A stretch of 64,000 nucleotides of DNA from Wolfiporia cocos. Its lineage: Eukaryota; Basidiomycota; Agaricomycetes; Polyporales; Phaeolaceae. Where the stretch lies: NCBI GenBank assembly GCA_029448655.1, contig JACCLO010000012.1, forward strand, positions 2,542,001 through 2,606,000. The letters run 5' to 3'. The notes under the pieces are model-generated. The model searched no databases and was not told the DNA's origin. It was given only the letters and a program-made list of their open reading frames with translations. Positions 25,454 through 35,283 of the stretch are shown here, piece after piece. Both the position numbers and the translations under genes were made by a program. Position 1 is the stretch's first letter, and each line of letters opens with the position of its first letter.

Positions 25454-28400
25454 CTACTTCCGTCTTTGCACGATTATGTAAGTCTCCTCTTTTTTCTTGG
25501 GCAAAGGTACTAGTCCGTCCAACTTTTCCTCTACACGGCGTAACACCGGTTTCGGCACACTCATCCCAGGCGTTTCTCGTTGCGTAAATGGGCTGTAGGA
25601 AGACTCTGACACATTCACATGCTGGGAATAACCACCGGCTTGCTTCCATCCAGCTGCTGTGCTGTAAGAGGGCTTCAGGAGCGCTGTCTGTGTCGATAGT
25701 GTAGCGTCCTTCCCCCGCAAAAGATCAGCGACAGACATGTCGCGCTTCTGTGCTGGCCGTGCCGACGGCAAACACGGAAAGCTGTCAGGCTTTGGAACTG
25801 CCAGCTTTGACTGAGGAGACACAGTATCGGTATCTCGAACGTCTAATCCTTTCATTGCGAAGGCCAGGTGCTGCGTTGATATATGGACCTTGGGAAGGGC
25901 AGTTGCTGGCACCATTGGGGGCCAGAGAGGGGTCGCTGGCGCGGGCAAGAGAGGGTTCGCTGGCGCAGGCGCCCCAGGAAGGTTTGCCGTGCGGTCATAT
26001 ACCGCCCGTGCGTGCACCCACGCATCGCAGCGATCCTCCCAGTACTGTGCGAGCTTTCCGAGGAGAGTGGACTGCGCAGCCTTCGCCTCAAGGAATCTCC
26101 TGTTGGCCACAACGACCATGCCACGCTTGCAACGGGTAAGCATCACATTCATGCGGTTTTGTGAGCGCAAAAAGCCAGGGCGATCAGTGCGAACGAGAGA
26201 AAGGATGATGAATTCATTCTCGTGCCCTATACAAGCAGCAGTTAGATGGGGAGAAAGGTGAAGAGCCTGACTGTGCGAGGAAAGCGACTGACCTTGGTAA
26301 CTGTCGACGTTGTATACGCAGTCCCAGGGTAGGTTAATCTTGTCATTCTGCAGTGCCTTCTGTATCTCTCCGCGTTGTGCATCGTATGGAGTGATGATGC
26401 TGAACTCGGTATATCGGTAGTAGTCGCGAACCAGATTGACCACGGTATGTACTTCCTCTCGATTCTGATTTTGCCACAGCTGAGGCTACATCCCACGTCA
26501 CGGACATCAAACTCACAATCCAACTTTGGCCCATCTGGGTCTCTTCGCCTTTGCTGACATCAACAAATGCGACACACGAGAGACTGTTGATTTTGTGTTG
26601 TGATTGCAACTTCGAGTTGTATACTTCCTTTGAGATGAAGTTGCCAAGTGGTACTGGCATACGGTCTAATGTCCGCCGTGTCAATATATATACCGCTATA
26701 TGCTTGGGGAGACAGACGCACACTGAATATCAAGAAAAAATGCCTCAGCGCGGAGATGCCTGAAGTCGAAGATTGTTTGAAGATCCGGTGCAATATCTTG
26801 ACCATAAGGAGGTACTTTCCGTCCCGGGTCAGGGATCTATACCGAACGAAGTAAAATAGAGAGGCGTACACTGCTTTGGATCGCCGAACAAACACATTTT
26901 GATCAGAGTTTTCCGGAATTTATGGAATAGGTGCTGTTGACAAATGTGAACGGTTGCCATGAGCAAGTTAACACTGAGATTGCACTTGCCATGAACTCGG
27001 ATGTGTCAATTTGAGATGCTTCGTCCACTACTAGCCTCTCAACGGGAACGAGGTCAAAGATTTGGCAGTCATCCAGGGCAGGATTTGATAGCATGCTCAG
27101 AGTACACAAGATCACTTTCGAACCACCCAGCCTATTTTCCGCGTATACAGGGTCTGGATCCCGAAAGAGGTCGTCTGAGCGTATCAGATATTTCTCGATA
27201 GGACCATAGATATGTTCATGCCTGACAGTCCTGAGCATGCGCTTCTATTATCGATTATAATTCAACATACCATTCTACATAGAACTCTTTTGACACGAGT
27301 ATTTTGAAATCAATTTCGCTTTTCACGAACATCTCGGCAATATTTTTGACTCCAACATTCGATTGTGCGACGACCCAGACAGGACAATGAATTCTGTCCC
27401 AGTACCAAGAAGCCGCCGAGATGGTCCTCGTCTTGCCTGTCCCAGGAGGACCTAATACAGAGTCAGCAAAGCAGTGAAGAAATATTCCATGGTCGAACAC
27501 AACCATGCGCCACAACAAGTGGGTGCGAATTAATCGATATCATGGCATTGGCCACTTGGCTTTGAGACGGATTGAGCCCAAGATGTGCCAATGCCATAGA
27601 GGCTAGAGCCGCATCTTGCTGGTTTATCTGAGCGGGCGCAAAAGCAGGAAACCATATCATATTGGTGAAATCGGGTCCTTCCAGTGACATTTCACCGCGT
27701 AGTAGGCGGAGGATGAACTCGTCGCGTGCGCGCTCCGCATTCGTGAGCTCTTCTCTGCCTACTATGCGGACATTCTCTACATCTCTGCGGGCCTTCCCGG
27801 TTAGAAGCTTGACGGTCGTGTTCTTGCCTTCTGCTGCGTTTGCACGACCATATATCGTCTCACCGTGAGCTGTGTCCATTACAATTGTTGTCTGCAAGCA
27901 ATGAGTTGATGCATCAAGGTTTGTAATACTCGAACTGAACCTGTTCACTGCGCCGAACCCGCGTCTTGTAGCGAGAGTTCGTGATCACTATCTTTCCGTC
28001 AACTATTTCCACGCCCTCAATTTCACCCTCGCTATGAGTAGGTTTTTTCGCTTCAAGAAGTTCTATGTTCATAGCGAGCTGTTGCAAACAGTTCAACTCC
28101 TGGTGACCCAGATTGTCCGTATCAACCTGTATTGTCTGCTCCACTTGACTATGAAAGAACTCGGCGAGACTACAGGGATGATTATCGCACTGTGACCCCA
28201 AGTCCCACTTTACTCACCTCGCCGACAACCACGCCCGGAGACATACGTTCTTTTCATCGTTGCTCCACCACAGAGCATTGATCTCGTATTGGTTGACGTC
28301 CGGATTAATCTTCTCATAAACTATCTTGCCCGGCGACATCGGGTCGCCCCCAGGGGCCGACATGAATGTACCTAGATCCACCCCACGAGCATGGCAGCCA

Positions 28401-28732
28401 AAGAACCGATATAGAATGAGAACAATGCGAGCCATCCCGAAAGAGACGAGAGGGCAGTTATCGAGCGCTAGAAGTGTTTTAAATTCACCGCGGCGACAGG
28501 CATTGTCGAGGCTGATGTAGAACATGCGTTCAGAGGTTGCGAGTGCGACAGCATTGATTGTCGCATCCTCAGATACATTCAATGCCACACCAAGAACGCG
28601 CGGCTGTAGTTCGGTCACCATACGAACTACCTCCTGGACATCGCGCGGCTTGTAACGTGACAGTGGTATTCTGCTCTGAAAATTTGGAACGAGGTTTTGC
28701 TCGAGTATTTGCGCACCGAGAAGGCGGGGCAT
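25454..28732 (-). CDS. Upf1-like SF1 helicase A (tandem copy)
   Basis: Predicted RNA/DNA helicase of superfamily 1 (AAA_11/AAA_12 type, Upf1/ZNFX1-like). Ten exons: 28732-28218, 28169-27941, 27891-27504, 27451-27271, 27221-26990, 26933-26870, 26814-26722, 26665-26517, 26455-26293, 26226-25454; 928 residues. Motifs: Walker A GPPGTGKT at 378-385, motif II DEAS at 504-507, GDPKQLPPYG from about 532, YRMPVPLG from 568, then NVDSYQG and MNVMLTRCKRG. Residues 1-172 look like a degenerate 3'-5' exonuclease fold (VLGVALNVSED...FYISLDNA...RGVDLGTF) without the usual acidic pair. The last 250 residues are low-complexity and diverge from copy B. Exon 5 ends at a GC-AG intron (GCAAGT). Copy B lies 4.9 kb upstream on the same strand. 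Confidence 0.88.
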
Positions 28733-30338
28733 GGTGGTAAAGGAGCAGGAGTAATCGTAAGGGGCCCTTATCTGAGCCGGAGAGGATCCAGTCCAGTATA
28801 TTAGGTTTGTGGTTGACGCATGTTTGATCTTCCCGGCCTGGGTGACATCGAGCTAGCGCTGTGGCGTCGGCGGCATACGAGGACGTATATGATATACGCA
28901 CAGGTACTATTGTACCTGCAATCAGTGCGCAGTAAGACATATGTGAAGAGTCCAAGGCGCTATGAGATACGGAGCGATGTCGCGATATGAGAATTGACCT
29001 AAGCAGATGGCTACGAGAGTACTAACCCGTTGTGCACGCGAGACAGCGGATCCAATTGTCGGAATTCGCGGTCCACAAGCGAGGCATAGCGATAGGCAGT
29101 CCTTTCTGATACTTCAATAATAGCCAAAACCGGGGTGCAGGGATCAGTTCACACCGGTACCTATATTACCAGCGCTCTCTGGTTACGTGGCAGACTATAT
29201 TAACACTGGCCCAACAATGCAATCGCAACAGTAATGCAATTCTCTAGTTCCACTCTCTCAGATTCACAAAATATGAGAATTTGTATAGTTTGACTATCTT
29301 ACGGTCCGCACAAACATGTCAAGTCAGATTTTGTACAACTTCAATGAGAAACAAATTGAACAATGTAATAGTAAAAAATGCCAATCAGAGCTATTGATGA
29401 GCTTCGGCTCAGTTTTCCCCTTGATGAGCTCTTTCCAAAGCTGCAACGAACATTCTTACTATCAATTCAACTGAGCTCCTAATTTTCCGAGAGAACATCT
29501 GCATTGTGTCAGTATACAGAGGCAGACTGTAATCAGAGCGTGACTGACATCAGCCACAAACCTCAGTCGGCAAAGTTGAGCTTCCCATTGATGATGGCGT
29601 GGTGATGCCGGCCGGCTGCAGCGCACCTACAGCATAATCCCGTCTGATGCCGTGCGTTCAGCAGTTCGGCGATCGTGACTGACGGGTAACTGATGCTCGG
29701 AGAAAAGTTGCATTGCTGTTGCGCTACTTCGTGTGCTTCAGCATCATGCCCACTGCGCTTTCAGGGGCTTGTAAAAATTGTACTTGTACTAGAGATGTAT
29801 GGCTATCAGTTTTTATTCTAAGAAACCCCGAGAGATTTGTATGCGCCGATACGTTTCAGGTATGTTGACTACTGCTCTGTGTGACACCTTTCCGTTTCGA
29901 CCTCACCGGGATGCGCACCAGAAGCCTTTCAAAAATATTCATCCATAGCGTTGACGCGGCACCGGGTATAAGTCCGCATTGACCGTTAGTACTGTCAATG
30001 TGCAGTGGCCCTCGCTGACGTCTCTTCTAGTGCTTGGATAGAAGTGACCTGTAGTACGAGAGAGAACATGGATGCTTGTGCCATAGAGAACATAGCGCCG
30101 ATAGTAATCTTCCTTGTGATCTTCCTCGATCATTATACTGAAGTAGGTCTCAATTGACTGCTACAATCGCTTATAAGATCAAGGACTATAGGGTATACAT
30201 CTAATAGATCGGATGCATTCCGTAAGTGCCCAGGCAATTTGATCCCATGATGTCTACTCTCGTGTCTTCTGGACAAACATGTACGTTTCCCTCTCCTTTC
30301 TTCGGCAACGAGACTGGCTCGTTAACCTTCTACTCGAG
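28733..30338. other. Spacer between the tandem helicase genes
   Basis: The first 200 bp above helicase A keep similarity to the region above helicase B, including a 28-nt block at 28853-28880. The rest (29.0-30.3 kb) shows no gene and no clear repeat. Confidence 0.6.
28853..28880 (-). promoter_or_regulatory. Conserved upstream block of helicase A
   Basis: A 28-nt sequence containing GCTGTGGCGTCGGCGGCATA is identical to 33775-33802 above helicase B. It lies about 120 bp upstream of the ATG, in flanks that have otherwise diverged and contain indels. This suggests a promoter or operator under selection, although recent common descent alone could also explain it. Confidence 0.45.
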
Positions 30339-33300
30339 TCAGTGCGACTTTGGCATCAGCATACTCGAGCCAGGTACGGCATGTCGCGCGAGCGTGCCAT
30401 GCGTGAACTGCGGTACACCCACGCGGCTCAACTGCTGGAAATGGCTTTCTCTATGCGCCACTCTAGCGGTAGAAAACGATATCTCTGCCAATCTCGCTTC
30501 GGCACTCGTCCTATGGTCAACCACTGAAATGGTATCGGGTATCTGTGCCGGTGGGACGGAAGTCCCGCCCCAAAGCATGTCGATGACTGACATGCTATCT
30601 GATGTCTGCGCCAATGTTGCAGTGGTCCTTTCCAGAGACCGATCGCCCATTGACATGCTAGTCTTCTGCACCAGTCGCGTTGATGGCCAAGACAGGAAGC
30701 TTTCAGCTACTGGCGTTGACTGCAGGGATGCAGGATGGCGATCCCGGACGGCTAGCTCCCTCATCGCAATTTCGAGTTGCTGCATAGATAGGTGGGCCGT
30801 GAGAGATGCGGGCATCGGCATACTCGGGTATGGGAGACGGTACTCCGGCGCAGGCGCCCCAGGGAGATCGGCTGTACAATCAGATACCTCCGATGTTCGC
30901 ACCCAGCTATCGCGGTGCTCCTGCCAGTACTGTACGAGTTTGCCGAGGAGAGTGGCCTGCGCAGCCTTCGTCTCAAGGAATCTCCTATTGGCCACAACGA
31001 CCATGCCGCGCTTACAGCGGGTAAGCATCACATTCATGCGGTTTTGTGAGCGCAAAAAGCCAGGGCGATCAGTGCGAACGAGAGAAAGGATGATGAATTT
31101 ATTCTCGTGTCCTAGCCACAGAACAATCACAGGGGAGAAGAGTGAGAAGCCGAACTGCTCTAGTGAATGCGACTCACCTTGGAAGCTGTCGACGTTGTAT
31201 ACGCAATCCCAGGGTAGGTTATGCTTGTCCGCCTTCAATGCCTTTTGTATCGCTCCGCGTTGTGCATCATATGGAGTGATGATGCTAAACTCGGTATTTC
31301 GGTAGTAGTCGCGAACCAGATTGACCACGGTATGTACTTCCTCTTGATTCTGGTATTGACACAGCTGAGTCTATATTTTGCGTGACGGATATCAAACTCA
31401 CAATCCAGCTTTGGCCCATTTGGGTCTCCTCGCCCCTGCTGACGTCAACAAATGCGACACACGAAAAATCCCTGGTGTCGTGCTCTGACTGCAGCTTCGA
31501 GTTGTACACTTCCTTTGAGACGAAGTTTCCAAGTGGTACTGGCATGCGGTCTAACATCCGTCGTGTCAATTTGAGAATGTTAGACTGCCATATAGTTGAT
31601 GAGACGGACGCACACTGAACATCAAGGAAAAATGACCGAGCACAGAGATGACTGAAGTCGAAGATTGTCTGAAGACCCGGTGCAATATCCTGTCCATAAG
31701 GAGGCACTTGTTTATCCCAGGTCAGTGATCTATAGCCAAACAAATTAGAACAGGGAGACATACACTGCTTTGGATCACCGAACAAACACATTTTCACTAG
31801 AGTGTTTCTGAATTTATAGAACAAATGCTGTTGACGAATGATAACAACTGCCATGAGTTCAGCTGAACAAAGCTATCATTGGGTTTGCACTCGCCATAAA
31901 CTCGGATGTGTCAATTTGAGATGCTTCGTCCACTACTAGCCTCTCAACGGGAACGAGATCAAAGATTCGACAGGCATCCAGAGCAGGATTTGATAGCATG
32001 CTCAGAGTACACAAGATCACTTTCGAACCACTCAGCCTAGTTTCCGCATATACAGGGTTCGGTTCCCGGAACAGGTCATCTGAACGTATCAGATATTTCT
32101 CGATAGGACCATAGATATGTTCATGCCTGATTGTCCTGAATATATGCCGCTGTTGCCGACCGCGAATAAACATACCATTCTACATAGAACTCTTTTGACA
32201 CGAGGATTTTGAAATCAATCCCACTCTTCACGAAAGTCTCGGCAATATTCTTGACTCCAACATTCGATTGTGCGACGACCCAGACAGGACAATGATTTTT
32301 GTCCCAGTACCAGGAAGCCGCCGAGATGGTCCTCGTCTTGCCTGTCCCAGGAGGACCTGAGACAGAGTCAGCAAAGCAGTGAGCAATATTGCGTGTTTGA
32401 ACACTACCATGCGCCACAACAAGCGGCTGTGAATTCATCGAAATCATCGCATGCGCCACTTCGGTTTGAGATGAGTTGAGTCCAAGATGTGCCAACGCCA
32501 TAAAGGTTGGAGCCGCGTCTTGATGGTTTGTCTGAGCAGACACGAAAGCAGGAAACCATATCATATCGGTGAAATCGGGTCCTTCCAGTGGAATCTCACC
32601 GCGTAGTAGGCGGAGGATGAACTCATCGCGTGCGCGCTCCGCATTCGTGAGCTTTTCTCTGCCTACTATGCGGATATTCTCTATATCTTTGTGCGCTTCC
32701 CCACTTAGAACCGTGACGGTCGTATTTTTGCCTTCGGCTGCGTCTGCTTTGCCGTACAGTGTTTCACCATCGATTGTATCCATTATAATTGTGGTCTGAA
32801 AGCGATGAGTCAATGTATCAAGGGTTGGACTGCTCGAACTGAACCTGTTCACTGCGCCGAACGCGTGTCTTGTAGCGAGCGTTCCTGATTACTATGTTAC
32901 CGTCAACTATGTCCACGCCCTCGAATTCACCCTTGCTGTGAGTAGGTTTGCTTGCTTCAAGAAGTTCTAGGTTCAATGCAAGTTGTTGCAAGCAGCTCAG
33001 CTCCCAGTGTCTCAGATTTTCTGTATCAACCTTAATGGCCTGCTGCACTATACTGTAACATGACTCGGCGAGACTACAAGAGTGGTTATCACTGTGATCC
33101 CACGCCGACTACGTTACTCACCTCGCTGATAGCCACGCCCTGGTACAGATGTTACTTTCATCGTTGCTCCACCACAGAGCATTGATCTCGTATTGGTTGA
33201 CGTCCGGATTAATCCTTTCATAAACCATCTTGCCCGGCGATATCGGGTCACTCCCAGAGGCTGACACGAATGTCCCGAGATCCACCCCGCGAGTCTGACA

Positions 33301-33636
33301 ACCAAAGAACAGATATAGAATGAGAACAATGCGAGCCATCCCGAAAGAGACGAGAGGGCAGCTATCGAGCGCGAGAAGTGTCTTGAATTCGCTGCGGCGA
33401 CAGGCATTGTCGAGGCTGATGTAAAATATGTGTTTAGACGTTGCAAGTGCGACAGCATTGATTGTCGCATCCTTGGATACATGCAACGCCACACCAAGAA
33501 CGCGCGGCTGCAGGTCGGTTATAATACGAACTACTTCCTTGACATCGCGTGGCTCGTAGCGTGACAGTATCACTCTTCTCTGGAAATTTGGAAGGAGGTT
33601 TTGCTCGAGTATTTGCGCACCGAGGAGGCGGGACAT
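30339..33636 (-). CDS. Upf1-like SF1 helicase B (tandem copy)
   Basis: Paralogue of the helicase at 25.5-28.7 kb. Ten exons: 33636-33122, 33073-32845, 32795-32408, 32356-32176, 32126-31895, 31827-31764, 31706-31614, 31550-31402, 31340-31178, 31111-30339; all ten exon lengths equal those of copy A, and the product is again 928 residues. Walker A GPPGTGKT (378-385), DEAS (504-507), GDPKQLPPYG, YRMPVPLG, VDSFQG and MNVMLTRCKRG are intact. The intron before Walker A is 51 nt without a stop, so it could be mistaken for coding sequence. Intron 5 starts GCGAGT (GC-AG). The N-terminal exonuclease-like region is conserved with copy A, but the C-terminal 190 residues are very different and end MLMPKSH. 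It is head to head with the dynamin-like gene at 35.3 kb. Confidence 0.88.
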
Positions 33637-33774
33637 GGTATGGTAGTGTGAAGCTAAGGAGCGGAAGTGAGGGGTCCTTCGAAGCCAAGCATTCTACGCA
33701 CTCCCATTCCAGTCTGATGGCGCGTGTGTCGGATCTTAGGTTCGTGGTCGCCGCATGGCCTGGATCGCATCGAT

Positions 33775-33802
33775 CTAGCGCTGTGGCGTCGGCGGCATAC
33801 GA
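33775..33802 (-). promoter_or_regulatory. Conserved upstream block of helicase B
   Basis: Identical 28-nt partner of 28853-28880, about 140 bp above the helicase B start. A second shared stretch, GCAATCAGTGCGCAGTAAGA, lies a little further upstream in both genes. Confidence 0.45.
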
Positions 33803-34086
33803 CTCGACGAGGACGGCATGCTTGTTAAAGCGAAGAGCCAGAACCAAGGATTCTAGCAATCAGTGCGCAGTAAGATGTCTGTCACGAGTTCAAGATTATG
33901 TATGTATACAAAGCGATGATGCGATATGCGATAATGTCAGGAAAAATTTCGATTCTGGAGATAGAAGCCAAGGACCCTGTAGCAAGATAATCTTGTGCGA
34001 TCCCTCAAGACTACCTCAAGGTCCTATTGTGTAAGTACTAGCTTAATTACCCATGGCTTCGCCACACATACATGTATTTAATATAT

Positions 34087-34437
34087 TATCCCAGAGCATG
34101 TGTGCCTATTTCAGATAACCGGGGAAAGTCAGACCATTCACACACAAAGCAAGGGGTTTTTGAGGTTACCTGTGGATCCCCCATCAATTTCCTGTTGATT
34201 ACCCATGGGTTCCCCAACCTGCCTCTTCTGTCCCTTGTCTCTGCCTGCAAAGCCACTTCCAACACCTTGCTGATGCTTATCCCAATCCATGTGTGCCTAT
34301 TTGAGATAATTGGGAGTTTTTCAAGTTACCTGTGAATCCCCCATCAATTTCCTGTGCATTACCCATGGGCTCCCCAACGTGCCTCTTCTGTCCCTTGTCT
34401 CTGCCTGCTCAGCCACTTCCAACACCTTGCTGATGCT
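34087..34437 (+). repeat. Two-copy direct tandem repeat, unit about 160-190 bp
   Basis: Both units run from a TATCCCA.. CATGTGTGCCTATTT start through CCCCCATCAATTTCCTGT, ATTACCCATGGG and TCTTCTGTCCCTTGTCTCTG to CAACACCTTGCTGATGCT. Unit 1 is 34087 to about 34276, unit 2 about 34277-34437. Unit 1 carries about 30 extra bases near 34125-34150. The strand is strikingly pyrimidine rich and unlike its surroundings. No protein is encoded. Confidence 0.8.
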
Positions 34438-34552
34438 CAGTCTCATCATTGCTTTGCTTGTAATACTGTGTAATGTGATGTCAAAATGTTCTTCATTTTT
34501 TGCAATCTTTTGGCAGGCATTTACACCACAGGCCATTTAGGTCACAAAAATC

Positions 34553-34597
34553 CCCATGGCATGGGGCACAAATCCCTGTGGCACGGGACACAAATTG
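34553..34597 (+). repeat. Two imperfect 22-nt tandem units
   Basis: CATGGCATGGGGCACAAATC is followed by the similar TGTGGCACGGGACACAAATT, both in the same orientation, just downstream of the larger tandem repeat. They may belong to the same repeat family or decayed element. Confidence 0.55.
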
Positions 34598-35283
34598 GGT
34601 ATTTACATTACACAATACAGCAAACAATCTTGGATATGGCAATGACTTCTTCATGCCTATAGCTCACAGTGAGTCTTACTTGAGTTTCTGACCTTGCTGG
34701 CAGATGAACCACCAAGTCATCCATTCACGGAGACATGCTAGGGCTCTTCTCATCGATATCGACCTTTTAGGTTCATTCTGTTTATGGCGTCCGAATACGC
34801 CGCTGGTTCTAACATTCGCTGCTGCGATTAGTAGTCAACGCAGATCCGCCGCAAATGCGTAGGTAGACAGGCACCTCATGGCCGTCATCTGTGAACAGGC
34901 CAGACCCTCGACCGTTATCCCTAGCATTCCCATTGCCAAACACAGCGGAACCCACCAATGTCAATCAAAACCAAAGCCATGTGTATGATGCACGCTGAAT
35001 CGTCACAATTGTTACTTCAAGTTGATAGATTCTACCACAAAACGCGCTTCACACCAACTTCTGCCGTTGTGTATTTGCGCTCAAGAACCACAACATGAGG
35101 CTGATTGCGACTACCGCTATGGCATGGATGTAAATGCGAATCCCTATAACGTTCTCTTGTATGCCATCGGGCGTTTCATCTGCTGCTGATAAATACCGAC
35201 TGATCTGCTCTGCACTCCTTTCCAAGCTGTCGCCTCAGCTGCTGTGTCTAACGGCCGCTTGTCTATCGATTGATTCAGCTTCA

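Larger units (their letters stand above)
33637..35283. other. Head-to-head intergenic region of helicase B and dynamin-like gene 2
   Basis: Holds the promoters of two divergent genes. The proximal 250 bp resembles the flank of helicase A. The middle contains a tandem duplication (34087-34437) and a short repeat (34553-34597). The rest has no recognisable feature. Confidence 0.55.

Noticed and set aside
27452..27503. Apparent one-base frameshift just before Walker A in helicase A (stop codon in the frame read from copy B)
   Set aside because: The segment is an intron: GTTGTG donor, CTGAC branch site, TTAG acceptor. Removing it in both copies gives VVAHGPPGTGKT in frame. In copy B the intron happens to be 51 nt without a stop, which made it look coding.
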